From positions 47,677,377 to 47,741,376 of the forward strand of contig OZ010600.1 in NCBI GenBank assembly GCA_963932145.1: 64,000 nt of DNA. The letters are read 5' to 3'. The position numbers and the translations under genes were made by a program. Positions within the stretch are counted from its first letter, which is position 1; the number at the start of each line of letters is the position of its first letter. This stretch comes from Acanthosepion lycidas (taxonomy: Eukaryota > Mollusca > Cephalopoda > Sepiida > Sepiidae). Shown piece by piece: positions 1 through 10,359 of this stretch. A model generated the notes under the pieces. The model saw only the letters and a list, made by a program, of their open reading frames with translations, was not told where the DNA came from and searched no databases.

Positions 1-614
1 CAGCTATGTTCAGAGCTGAAGGGACCAGAGTCACGTCCACGGTCAGCTGATACTCTTCCACGTGCTCCTTGTGAGTGTTCAGCCGCCTCCTGATGAGCAT
101 TTTGTTTGCTGCCTTGGTGTGCACATGCACTCACCCAGTCAAAGTATCCGATACCCAGTGGTACACACAAATGGAATCTGTTTTTAAGTGTAGTGTCTTG
201 CTCTGCCACTGGAGTGCCAAATTGATGCCTTTCAACATGGCATTCAGCTTGGCTAGGTTGATATGTTGAGCATCGTCTTTAGGTCACAGCCAGCACCGTT
301 TCATGGCTCTCTAACGCTACTCCGATGACCAAGGAACTGGCATCGACCCACATGTTCAGCTCCCGGCCATCCACGCACCAATCACCACAGGCCGGATTGT
401 CTTGCTGCACAGAATCCATGGTCTCAGACACCATGCAATGGTGAAGGGTATCCTTTGTTTCATTGTCACAGCCCTTTGTAACTGAACTTACTCTCCTCTT
501 GCATATTCTGCATGCCACATGGAGCCAGCCACACACTGGGAGGTGCCCAACAAGCCTTCCACACAGAGAACACCTTCCATCACGTAACGATACTGGGGTC
601 GTTAGGAACCACAC
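1..614 (-). pseudogene. RT connection and RNase H-like remnant
   Basis: On the - strand a connection-like region with GHLPVCGWL is followed by MWVDASSLVIGVALE, an RNase H core beginning with a catalytic Asp. After a stop at 279, reading across frames gives further RNase H-like sequence (LNAML-type helix, then TDS-like) up to position 1. The element continues off the left edge. Confidence 0.6.
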
Positions 615-627
615 TTCCTCGCCTCTA

Positions 628-1092
628 TCACAATTTAACTTGTTCCATCGTGACCACTAATCCTAGTACCCGTGCACCATCCTCCAACTGTTCTGGGTCC
701 TTGCATTCCAGCCCAAACTGTGCCAGATGCTCTTTAACACGGGTCACGGGAACAAAATCTTCATTGATATAGATGTCATCAATGTAAGCAGATGCTGCGC
801 GACCCACAGTTTCTTCCTGAGCCATCACCGTGCTAATGATCACCTTTATGACGAGGGGAGCCACGTTTAAGTTGAATCCTAAACATGTCAGGCAATATAT
901 TTTCCCGTCAATTTTCACGGTCTGGTATGGCCAGAGTGACTCGTGGACACGTATTTGTTGGTACACTCTCCTGAGATCCAACAAAGACATGTTGGATCCC
1001 TTCTGCTGCCATTCACGCAGTGTAGCTGCACAGACATCTGCATTGGCTGTGAAAGCGTCAACATGATGGTTGAGCTCCTGGAAGTCCATCAC
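628..1092 (-). pseudogene. Reverse transcriptase fragment (YIDD)
   Basis: This open stretch of 154 codons encodes RT palm motifs: MDFQELNHHV near the start, SLLDLRR with the first catalytic Asp, CLGFNLNVAP, and AYIDDIYI with the catalytic pair at 775-786. It ends with a GARVLGL-type connection segment. Upstream RT finger sequence is not in the same frame, so the domain is incomplete. Confidence 0.85.
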
Positions 1093-1354
1093 TGGACATA
1101 CTTTAGACTTGTTCTGCTGGCCATCAGGGGAATTAGCCCTTTGGGAGGCCCCAGTCTTCTGAGTATGGTATGAGCCAGCCGTTGCTCATCCACATGTGGA
1201 GCTCCTGCTCATAGTCCTCCCTGATCTCTGCTGCTACTGGGTACTCAGAAACCCCATTGTGCAGTCCTTCAGGTGTGTAGTTCTCTGACCACCAGGATTG
1301 CCTCCGATGGTCGAAGGTGGCACACTTGGCTGCTTGGCCATTGACAATCTGTGC

Positions 1355-1630
1355 TCATCCCGTTGGCCCAACAGCAACACCTTCCAATGCGGTTATGGCA
1401 TCAATCCCCAATAGCAGGTCAAATCCCAGTGGTTTACCACGCGCCACCAACATGTTGATCTTGGCAGAACCGCCTTCCTCCGTTGATACAGTTACCATTC
1501 CTACACCACAATATGGACCGGACATGCCTCCAATAGTCATAATGTCCACCATCACTCCCTACCAAGACTGGCACCAATCTGCATCCACAATCATCCGTGA
1601 ACAGCCAGTGTCAATCAGCGCTGAACACTA
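1355..1630 (-). pseudogene. Retropepsin-like protease remnant
   Basis: LIDTGCS, the aspartic protease active site, is encoded around 1600-1620. It is followed by a stop and then by an open stretch at 1555-1355 with a flap-like region and GFDLLLGIDA, the usual C-terminal retropepsin motif. It sits between gag and RT as expected. The internal stop makes it a pseudogene. Confidence 0.7.
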
Positions 1631-2408
1631 AGTTCTGTTGACAAGTATGTTTGCCACTGGGAGTGGCATCTTGGTTGGGGAAAAGGCTGGCGCTGATGCC
1701 TTGTCCCTTGTAGTGTTTCCCGAACAGTTTCGAGCCCAGTGTCCAACCTCTCCATAATCGATAGCAGCATGTTCTGCTCTTCTGGCAGTCTTTTACTATG
1801 TGGCCTTTGCTGCTGCACCTGAAACAAGTCACACTGGTGATTGGGCCACTCTTGGAGGGAGACGCGTTGTCACTACGGGGTGGGCGCACAGCGGCAACTA
1901 CGTCCTGGCTTTCATCTCTGGTTGTTGTCAGCACTCTCGCTCTTGCTAATAACTCCCCCACAGTCAGAGCTTCAACTTTTGGTGCCTGTTGGAGTTCAAT
2001 GGAGATCGTATCAGGGAACCCCATGACAAGGGCTAGTTTGGTGAGCCTTTCCATCTCAGCTCCCTCAAATCTGGCCAATCCAACAAGCTGCCTGATTTTG
2101 TTCGTGCAGACGTCCACACATTCGCCAGTCCACCTGACCATGGTTAGTTTTCTGTACGCTGAAAACGTGTTGCCTGTAAATGCCTCCTTCAGCCTGGTTT
2201 CGATCTGATCAACATCTCTCTGATCTTTCTCCTCCATTTCCATGTAGAGGGCTAGTACATCCCCCTCCAGGTACAATGGCAGCAGGCTAGCCACATTGTC
2301 TACCTGCTGATGTCTTGCCACCAGCCTGACTTTTTTTAGCCATGCCACCATATTGCCCTGGCTGGAAAATGGTTTTATAATGTCGCTGCTTATGTGAACC
2401 TTCGCCAT
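1611..2408 (-). pseudogene. Gag-like ORF with CCHC knuckle
   Basis: This is the longest open stretch of the LTR element, about 265 codons. It has a retrotransposon Gag-type helical region (WLKKVRLVAR, then LPLYLEGD) and a C-terminal zinc knuckle at 1785-1826. In living elements the product forms the capsid and binds RNA. The frame stops at 1611, inside the sequence that encodes the protease DTG in another frame, so a gag/protease frame change is present. This could be an original programmed shift or decay. Confidence 0.8.
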
Positions 2409-2930
2409 AACTGCTGAAATAAGTTGTAGTAAAAAAAAAACAAAAAAACAATGGTGATGGGTTGGGGGTCAAAAAATGATGTACTCACTGGCAGGTCAGC
2501 TGTTTTTTTTTTCTTCTTCTTTCGGTTGCCTCAAGGAAATGGATTGCATGACTCTCTTTCTCAGCCGTTACACTGGGCAGTTGTGAAACAGACACCAAAC
2601 TCAGTTGCACCTACTTCGACTTCCTATGTCCAGCTCTATTGCATGCAGTCCGCCGAATGACTCCTGATTCACTTGTGCTCCTGGCACCCCGCTTTTTATG
2701 CTGTTCTAATATGGTCGAAATTTGCATGTGTTCAAATATTGTCTCGTATTGGATGAGATCGGCGTGCATAAATTGTGTCTTCATAGCGACCATATTTCTT
2801 TTTGTCATTACTTTACAGGCAAGACATATTCGCGCTCGTTTCAAATTCTGTCGAGTTTCAGTTTTGAACAACTGGTGGTCTTTTCAATCATCAGCTCTTC
2901 AAAACCACGACCCACCTTCATACGCAAATT
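2409..2930 (-). other. Probable 5' leader/LTR region of the retroelement
   Basis: This is non-coding sequence directly upstream of gag. It has poly-T/C-rich tracts (2440-2450, 2500-2520 on the + strand) and, on the - strand, a CATAAAAAG box near 2690-2700 that could be an LTR TATA element. No LTR boundaries or primer-binding site could be fixed, so this is inference from position. Confidence 0.3.
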
Positions 2931-2933
2931 ATT

Positions 2934-3810
2934 CGTGATTTGTTATTTGCTGATGATGCTGCTCTTGTAGCGACATCCTTTGAGGAGGCCCAACATCTAA
3001 CAAACTGTTTCTCTGTTGCATGTAAAGCCTTTGGTCTTACACTTAGCATCATGGAAACTGAAGTAGTGCACCAACCTTGTCCTACTTCGAAGCTATTCTG
3101 TGGTGAGAAACAAAGACCCTCAGTCTACAAATTTCCAGAGAGACCATTGAAAGTAGAAGACAAAGCCCTGAACTATGTAAAGTCTTTCACCTATCTTGGT
3201 AGCAAAGTCAACTACAGTTGAACTTTAGATGATGAAATCATGCATTGGATTGCTAAGGCTACCAGTGCTTTTGGCAAACTTTGCCATCACTTGTGGAATG
3301 AGTGGTGTATTCGACTGGATATGAAAATTTGTGTTTACAAATCATCCATCCTTTGGCATCCTTTTGTACGGCTCAGAGTTGTGGACTCCATACAGGTATC
3401 ATATACGCCAGCTGGATGTTTTCCATAAAAGCTGTCTGTGTGCAATCTATGGAGTTAACCTTCAAGATAGGACATCTAACATAGACCTGTTTAACAGGTG
3501 TAATATTGGAGGAATTGAGACTTTTCTCATACAGTCTCAGTTATAATGGACTGGTCATCCCTTGAGAATGTCTGATGACAGGATACCTAAGATCCTATAG
3601 ATACAAAGACAAGCTAAAAAGCAACTTGTCAGCTGTCAATATACCACATAACACGCTTGAGCACTTAGCCTTGGAGTGGGTAGAATGGAGATCAACATGT
3701 TTTAGTGAACTCAGCAGTTTTCAATCTGCTTGTCTGAATCATCTTCAAGAAGTGAGAGTAAGATCTAAAAGGTCAGTCAATCTAACAATGATCTCATCTC
3801 ACAATCCTCA
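2934..3810 (+). mobile_element. 5'-truncated LINE, RT C-terminal half
   Basis: The + strand encodes LFADDAALVATS (FADD at 2946-2957, the RT catalytic box), a thumb-like FTYLGSKV, and a C-terminal domain with CLCAIYGV and an LEHLALEW..WRS end in shifting frames. This matches the C-terminal half of non-LTR RTs common in invertebrate genomes. A stop at about 3219 and further frameshifts show it is inactive. Sequence 5' of FADD is absent, which is typical of incomplete target-primed insertion. Confidence 0.8.
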
Positions 3811-3933
3811 CTCTTGCTCCATATCACTAAATCACTAGTGGGTCTTAAGTGCCACTTAAGATTATCGCACAAAATTTCATAACCGAATCAATTAAGCTGT
3901 CAGATTCTCATACGTTAAAACTGATGGGAGAGT

Positions 3934-3998
3934 CCATTATATATATATATATATATATATGTATATGTATACATATGTGTGTGTGTGTATATGTAGGG
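3934..3998. repeat. TA/TG microsatellite
   Basis: A (TA)n run passes into TATG and TG-rich sequence directly before a SINE head. Confidence 0.9.
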
Positions 3999-4335
3999 AT
4001 GCATAACTGAGTGGTTAGAATATTTGCATTCTAACCATGAGACCCAGGCTTGAATCTCACCATAGTCTATTTGTCAGGAATGTGATTTCCTGATGCTATC
4101 AGAATGGATTGAAGTCGATCCCAGCGTGTGGCACCTTTGGAAAGTGCCTGAAAACAATTCCATGAGTAGACCCAAGCCTTGTGAGTGAAATTGGGTAGAC
4201 AGAACTCTCGTGAGCTGTTGACAGCTGTGCTAGCACAAAGCCACAAGTCATTGTGACTGAGGGCTTGAGTGTGCTGGCCTAGTTCAAATTGTTGATCACG
4301 CTAGATAACACACTCTCTCCCAGAAACTAACTATG
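3998..4335 (+). mobile_element. tRNA-derived SINE (type 1)
   Basis: The head contains an A-box-like TAACTGAGTGGTTAG and a B-box-like GGCTTGAATCTC about 40 bp later, the spacing of a Pol III tRNA promoter. A roughly 270 bp unrelated body follows. The sequence does not fold as a genuine tRNA, so it is called a SINE. It differs from the SINE family at 7445. Confidence 0.65.
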
Positions 4336-4437
4336 GTTTACTCAGCATAGTTGCAGTATAAACCACAGGTGGGCTCTGTGAGTGTTGAACAAATGCAAAT
4401 GTGCCTGAGCGATTGTCTGCAATAGAGATTGGCTAGT

Positions 4438-4655
4438 ACATATGTATATATGTGTGTGTATATATGTGTATGTGTGTATGCATGCATGTGTGTCTACATA
4501 TGTGTATATATGTATATATATCTGTATGTATACATATGTATATATGTATGCATATATATGTATATGTGTAGATGTATGCATATATATGTATGCATATATA
4601 TGTATATGTGTAGATGTATGCATATATATGTATATAGATGTATATATGTGTAAAT
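4438..4655. repeat. TATG/TATA compound microsatellite
   Basis: About 220 bp of interleaved TATG, TGTA and TA repeats with an internal repeated module (GTAGATGTATGCATATA, seen twice). Long open frames over this stretch are low-complexity artefacts. Confidence 0.9.
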
Positions 4656-4984
4656 GCTTATATTGACTGATCTAGTTTTTACAGTTTATCAACCTTTTTA
4701 AAATTATTTAAAGGCTGAAAATATTTTTAGATTGTAAGAATTTTTTGGGAGATAATAATTATTTACTGATACATGTTCTACTAATTAACCCATAGCTAGG
4801 GAGAGGATAAATGTATTCATACCTTTCCCAAGTTCATTTGTGCGTAAGTAAATATAATGAACCCAATTGAAATTCAGATTTCTGATTTCCAATTCTGAGC
4901 TGTTATACCACCAAGAATTCTGGTAGTGAAGCTAAAAGGGAAAGCCATCTAATACAGCTATTATAGTAGTGTATGCACTGACAG

Positions 4985-7345
4985 CACAAAGCAAGTAAAA
5001 GGACATTGAATCTTTTTACTCCATGCTGGACAGTGCCAAGGCTCTATGCAAATCACAGAAAGTCATCATTATCATGTGAGACCTAAATACCAATGTTGTT
5101 AGGGAAAGGACAGGGGATATAGCGGGAAAATTCAGACTAGGAACCTGCAACAGATGTGGAGAAAAATGAATCCAATATTGCACAGCCAATAACCAGGTAA
5201 TAGCCAATACATGGTTCCAAGAACATCTGAGACCACTATGGACATGGAGGAGCCCAGGAGGAGAAACTAAAAACTAAATTTATTATATAACCATCAACAA
5301 AAGATTCAGGAATGCAATGATTCACTGCAAAATCCACCCAAGTACCAACAGCGGAAGCAATCATTGCCCTCTTATATGTAAACTAAGAGTGAAACTGCGG
5401 AAATTGAAAAAGCCTAATGCAGCAGCCAAACTGCAATACAACAAACTCCTGAGCGACCCTGACCTAAAAGAAAAATATATGAACAATATGAAAAGAAGAT
5501 ATGGAGCACACAGTGGAAACTTGAAATGGTACGCACTCAGAGAAGCTTTAGTGACATCAGCAAACGATATCATTCTAAAGGAGACAAGATGAAGAAGGAA
5601 AACCGACTAGATGACTGATGAGATTCTCGACATGATGGAAAGGAGACAGAAAACTGAAAGATTTGGAATGGAGTATAGAAAAATACGCAATGAAATAAGG
5701 ACCAAATGCAGGCAAGTTAAAACAGAGTGGCTAAATGAAAAATGTGCAGAAATAGAAAGAGATATGCACAAACAAAGTAACTAACAAGATGGAAGACATG
5801 CTCGTCAACAGGCTGCTTAAAATCAAAGGGTGGAACGCTCATATTAGAGAAAGAAAAAATTCTTTTACATTCGAGTGAGGAGTATATTGGAGAACTCTTC
5901 CACAACGAAAGAGAACCAGCAATACACAAGACTATTGACAGACATGGATTTCTGAAAACCAAAGTAAAAGCAGCATTGGCCAAATTGAACAGAAACAAGG
6001 CCAGATGGAATTGTAGCGGAAATGCTGACAGCCTTAGATGACTTTGGCATAGACAAGATCATCAAAATAACAAATGAAATCTACAACAGCTTGGATAATC
6101 TGGAAGACCTCAGCAGATCTATCTTCATAGCAATGCCTAAGAAACCAGGTATAAATGAATGCAAACTCCACCAAACAATAAGCCTAATGAGCCATGTGAC
6201 AAAACCCATCATCTGTATTCTGATGAATAGACCCAGCAGAATCAGGCCAGGCAAGAACAGTGCAAATTCATTAAAGACACTGGAACAAGGAACATGATAT
6301 TCAGGCTCAGAATGTTATCAGAAAGAGTGATTCAAATGTTTCATAGACTATACAAAGGCCTTTGACAAAGTACGCCACAAGGCTCTGCTGTAACTGCTCA
6401 GCAACTTTGATTTATTCGGGAAAGATATTGGAATAATCAAGGACGTATACTGGCAGCAAACAGCATACATGTGCATAGAGAAAGGGTTCAGCGAATATAC
6501 AAAAATAGCAAGGGGCTTAAGGCAAGAAAGCGTCTTCTCACCTGACCTGTTCAACCTATACAGCAAGAGAATTGGAAACCCTACCAGGCGGCCACAATCT
6601 TAGCAATATAAGATACGCAAATGACAAAGTACTAATAGCAGACACTGAAAAGAAATTACAAAATCTCCTACAGAAGTTAGCGATAAACAGTGTGAATAAA
6701 GGATTAAGCATAAACTACAAGAAAACAGAATGCAATGTTATCAGTAAAAGGATGAGCCCAAATTGCGATTTGCAGGTTGAGAACACTAGTATCAAGCAGA
6801 TGCAAAAGTTTAAACATTTGGGAAGCATTCTGACAGGACAGTAAATGCAACACTGAGATCTGTAGACATATTGGGATGGCCAAGGACACATTCCAAAAGC
6901 TGGGCAGAGTATTACAAGACAGAAGGATTTCTTTGGTAATGCAGAAAAGAATACTGAGCTGTTATGTGACATCTGAATGTTGGATGATTTCCTCGAAGAT
7001 GAAGAGACTTGAGGCGACGGGGATGTGGTTCTGCAGAAGGATGCTAAGGATATGGATCAAGTGTGTGAGCAACAATGAGTTCTTAGAGAGGGTGCAAACA
7101 GGGAGGAGGCTTATACTTAACATCAGGAAGAGGCAACTGAAGTTCTTGAGACACATAATGAGGAAGGAGGGCCTGGAGAATTTGATACTCACGGGTTGAG
7201 AGAGACGAGGGAAAACAATGCATGACAGAGCGTGGTTTGTGGGGAGGTGGCAGGCAGAGGGAAGGAACTTGTTGAGAGCTGCATGGGATAGAGAGAGGTG
7301 GAGAGCCATGATCGCCTACATCCTGAAAGGACACAGCACATAGAA
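4985..7345 (+). mobile_element. Degenerate endonuclease-RT LINE (RTE-like)
   Basis: Conceptual translation in shifting + frames gives an APE-type endonuclease with a decayed DLN motif (the Gly before it is now a stop, near 5077) and LIQYC-like and NTWF motifs. A linker region at 5317-5592 follows. RT begins near 6000 with RPDGIVAEM, then FIDYTKAFDKV at about 6338-6370, and the catalytic box as YAND at 6614-6625 in place of YADD. The C-terminal domain (FKHLGSIL, CRRMLRI, LKFLRHIMRK) ends about 7345. At least ten stops or frameshifts are present. It resembles the elements often annotated as craniofacial development protein 2-like in invertebrates. Confidence 0.85.
6876..7199 (+). pseudogene. 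LINE RT C-terminal ORF
   Basis: This is the best-preserved open stretch of the LINE. It encodes GRVLQDRR, a WFCRRMLRIW segment and LKFLRHIMRKEGLENL, the usual end of this RT family. The same protein end is encoded on the - strand at 22270-22880 and, more decayed, at 29540-29950. Confidence 0.8.
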
Positions 7346-7444
7346 AGAATCCATTACACCACCTGCATATTCAAGCTTATAGCACCTGACCATCCATCTG
7401 GGTCAGGCACGGTGGAATAAGAGGAGGCACGGTGGACTAAGTGA

Positions 7445-7850
7445 AGAGGTGGAGTAATGGATAGCGGCTTGGATTGAGGAATCGGTGAGCCGAGTTCGAA
7501 TTCCAGTCGAACCCAGTTACATTCACTTACGTGCTAATACCCTTAGGAAAGGTGTGAATCCTCTTCTTCTCCCTCCAGCTATGGGTAAATATCAGGACAG
7601 ACTGGGTTCTATAGCCTTGGATGGCAACTGGTCTAGGAGAAGGAAAACTCTGAATTCAAAACCTGCGGAGGGTTGTACTCGGCCCTTCAAAAGGGTGGAT
7701 GGTCCTGCACGAAACCTTCACTACTATAATCAAATCTCATGCGCTATACATGCGGGTGGGGACCGCTTGTGAATTCCAAATTCCCATGAAACTCCAATAT
7801 TGAAGCTGGCTCAACCCACCTTGGGTGAATGCCATTACAAGAACAAGAAG
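7445..7850 (+). mobile_element. tRNA-derived SINE (type 2), longest copy
   Basis: The head carries an A-box-like TAATGGATAGCGGCTTGG and a B-box-like GAGTTCGAATTCC, as in Pol III tRNA promoters. The body has diagnostic stretches GGAAAGGTGTGAATC, TTCTATAGCCTTGG and GGGTGGATGG, and the 3' end is an AAGAACAAGAAGAAG-type tail. Related diverged copies lie at 12566-12835, 22955-23150 and 39265-39495. Confidence 0.75.
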
Positions 7851-7861
7851 AAGATCTGGGT

Positions 7862-7936
7862 CAGTGTTTCTCAACCTTTTTTACTGCACTTGTAAAATGA
7901 CTAAAACACTGGAGCGCACTTTAAATTTTAATGAGG
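7862..7936 (+). mobile_element. hAT-like transposon/MITE end
   Basis: CAGTGTTTCTCAACC at 7862 is a classic hAT-superfamily terminal motif. The next 60 bp (ACTAAAACACTGGAGCGCAC and TTTAAATTTTAAT) match the reverse complement of 45801-45881 closely, showing a dispersed element. I could not find the opposite end or an 8 bp target duplication. Confidence 0.6.
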
Positions 7937-8217
7937 ATAAATTAGTCAAGAAATTTTGGTTTGGCATTTCCAAAGAAGATTAGTGGTACAGTTTTTATTT
8001 AAAGACATTTATGAAGAATCTTTTGTATCTGTTTTCTTGAGATGCTGATAATGACTGATTTAAACGCTTTGAGGAAGGCAAAAAAAAATTATCCGCCTCT
8101 TAAAAATGAAGGAATTTAGCATCAGTTTAAAATATCAACTGACCAGACTTGATGTTGCTTAACTTTGGTGATTGTATGAGAACTGGTGTTTCAATGAGAT
8201 ATGGCCTTTAAGCCAAG

Positions 8218-8260
<43 letters not shown>

Positions 8261-8400
8261 CGATATATAATAGTATCTGAAAGAACAGTGGAGATTGAGA
8301 CAAGAGTGGAAAAGCTATAAATGACACATATCCTGATTGTTGCTAGGCCTTGTATGTCTGTATGGTTACCTTTGATCTAGAAGGGCAAACTTGTTTGTTA
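7937..8400. other. No gene seen; TA/TG microsatellite at 8216-8262
   Basis: AT-rich non-coding sequence follows the hAT-like end. It includes a (TA)n(TG)n run at 8216-8262 and nothing else recognisable. Confidence 0.6.
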
Positions 8401-8568
8401 AAATAGATTGTTCTTTTATTGTTCTTTTCACTCTTGGATGTTCACTATGCTGATGAATTTCCATTGTTTAACTCTTCTACAATCTTTATTCAGTCAAGCC
8501 AGCTTGGATATTCATGAGTCTATCATGCCAACCATTACAGTCCTGCATCAAGGTCAGAAAGTCATTAG

Positions 8569-8964
8569 CATCCTGGGTATGACGGTAAACTACATCCGCG
8601 TCCTGGGTACGGCGATAAACTGCATCCAACAGCAAGGTCTCAGATAATGTTTTCAGAAAAATAATGTTGCCAGCTCTGTTTTTGAAACAATAATGTTGCC
8701 AGCTATGCGTTTTTTTTGTAAAAAAGTAATGTTGCCAGCTATGCGTTTTTTTTTTTTTTTTGTAAAAGAATGTTGCCAGCTATACATTTTTTTTTGTAAA
8801 AGAATAATGTTGCCAGCTATACGTTTTTGTGTAAAGGAATAATGTTGCCAGCTATACATTTTTTATTCCATACAAAATAGGCATTTAAAATGATTTATAA
8901 ACTGGATTTGGCATTAAATAACCCGCAGTGGTTGATATGCCATAAAACCCAACCAACCAACCAA
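8569..8964 (+). mobile_element. 396 bp internally deleted LINE derivative
   Basis: It is flanked by the direct repeat CAGAAAGTCATTAG (8555-8568 and 8965-8978). The 5' end has two roughly 30 bp monomers beginning CATCCTGGGTATGACG and CGTCCTGGGTACGGCG. After about 75 bp it jumps to a 3' region of six TTGCCAGCTAT-containing tandem units. It ends with a GGTTGATATGCC stretch and an AACCAACCAACC tail. Both ends match the larger element at 50777-53459 in the opposite orientation. It has no coding capacity, and Pol III boxes were not seen. Confidence 0.8.
8655..8866. repeat. Tandem AATGTTGCCAGCTATRCG-T(n) units
   Basis: Six diverged copies of a 30-45 bp unit, AATGTTGCCAGCTATRCG plus a T run and GTAAAAG, form the 3' region of the LINE derivative. 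The unit length varies because of the T run. Two or three copies of the same unit occur near 50960-51045. Confidence 0.9.
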
Positions 8965-9480
8965 CAGAAAGTCATTAGGGTGGCATTCTGTGTCATAATA
9001 TAGCTGGTCAATGTAGGAGGTTGCTGGGTCACCAATCTGTCTTGCTTCATGGCTAAGTGTCCAGATCAGTAGATCACTTGTGAGTTCTTGTTTTGCTCGC
9101 CAACGGTGCCCTGCAAAGCACAACCTGTATTCGCATAAGATTGTAGAAATATCAGGGATGGATCCATACGGCTATTACTTAGTTGGATTTTATCTCCAAG
9201 AGAGATTAAGTATAACTCAGCATCCGAATGTAGGTTCCATCAAGCTTAGACTCCAGGGTTTTAGTTAATCTCCAAGCAGTGGCACCATACATTAACACCC
9301 GCTTCTATAGTGGCTCAAAAGAATTTCTTCTTGAGGTTGTCTGATAGATCAGATTTCCAGATTACATCTATTTTATTCAAGGCACAACAGTAATGTACAC
9401 AGGCATTATAGGCTCAGTTTCTTTATTCATCTCACTGAACCATCTCTTTGTCATCCTATTTGTTTGCTTGGTACAACAAA

Positions 9481-10359
9481 GACAAGTCAACAGAAAAATT
9501 ATATTCCTTTAATAGTGCATGAAAGATATTGAGCCATCTTATTAGAATCTCACCAGTATCTTAGACTCCAACCAGTTGGGGTGTTGGGTATAAAGGTGTT
9601 GGGTAAAGATCCCATGAGTTACCATTTGTTGAATAGAAAATGAGAGAAAGGGTTGAAAGGAATTTATTTTCAAATAAAATGAAGATATTTATTTAACGTA
9701 AAATGCACAATTTCTTAACTGTAACTATCATGAAAAAAAAATTGTATTTAGAAAGATCTTCTCTCTGACTGAAAATAAAATAAAATAAAATAAATATAAT
9801 CTTCAATGAGAAAATGAGAAAGTAGAGTTGGAAGACAAGATCAAAGAGAGTCCACTGTTACTTTGGTGAAAAAGACTGGATGATAAGTTTGACTTGTGTC
9901 TCTTTACTGCTGAAAATCTTTCTGCTGAGTTGAATGGATGTCTGGTTTATGTGGCTTTGTGTAGGCTCCAGAAGCTTATGTTTATTTATTGGTGGGAGCT
10001 GATTTTATTGTCTACCCTTTATTTTTATTAATTTGAAATATGTTTGAAACTGGAAGGCTGCATGAAGCCTTTGCATGGTGTGTTTATTTTTATTATTTGA
10101 TCTTTTGATTTGAAACAGTTAACTTCCACTTACTCTACTCAGGGATATACTGAGAAGGAATCAGTTGTTAAATTCAACATCTTTGCTTTTGCCATTGGAG
10201 AGCCAGTTTCAGTGTGATATCTAGTTTCTTTGTGCTGATATGATGTGCATTGCTCATTGGGCACATCCAGCATAGATCCTCCTCCATCATGGACCTGTTC
10301 ACTTTCAATAAGCATTCAATCACCAACAACATTGACCCACATGTTTTTATTTTAAGCAT
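9481..10359. other. No gene recognised
   Basis: AT-rich sequence with a TAAAA run near 9775-9795. No exon, transposon terminus or RNA gene could be supported. Confidence 0.5.

Larger units (their letters stand above)
1..2408 (-). mobile_element. Degenerate LTR retrotransposon (gag-PR-RT-RNase H), truncated by window start
   Basis: Read on the - strand the order is gag, protease, reverse transcriptase, RNase H. Gag starts at ATG 2408 and ends in a CCHC zinc knuckle (CFRCSSKGHIVKDC) at 1785-1826. The protease has the active-site DTG at 1604-1612, in a different frame from gag, and a later GFDLLLGIDA motif. The RT block at 628-1092 contains LLDLRR and the catalytic YIDD at 775-786. An RNase H-like block with MWVDASS follows and runs to the window edge. 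Stops and frame changes, for example after DTG and between RT and RNase H, show it is dead. The unusual RT box (CLGFNLNVAP) does not let me choose confidently between Ty3-like and other LTR clades. No envelope gene was seen. Confidence 0.85.
8450..9480 (-). mobile_element. RTE-like LINE C-terminus, split by a nested insertion
   Basis: On the - strand, sequence from about 9480 encodes an RT thumb/C-terminal region (MYGATAWRLTKTLESKLDGT near 9290-9200, then MCFAGHRWRAKQEL at about 9123-9080 and IDQLYYDTECHPNDF to 8978). The frame resumes exactly across the inserted element at 8568-8450 with LMQDCNGWHDRLMN, the expected end of this family. Several stops and frameshifts show decay. A 14 bp direct duplication flanks the insertion. 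Confidence 0.8.

Noticed and set aside
3998..4080. tRNA gene
   Set aside because: A and B boxes are present but the arms do not pair and a long SINE body follows.
4342..4666. Overlapping open frames on both strands rich in Tyr/Ile/Cys/Val
   Set aside because: They are translations of a TATG/TA microsatellite, not coding sequence.
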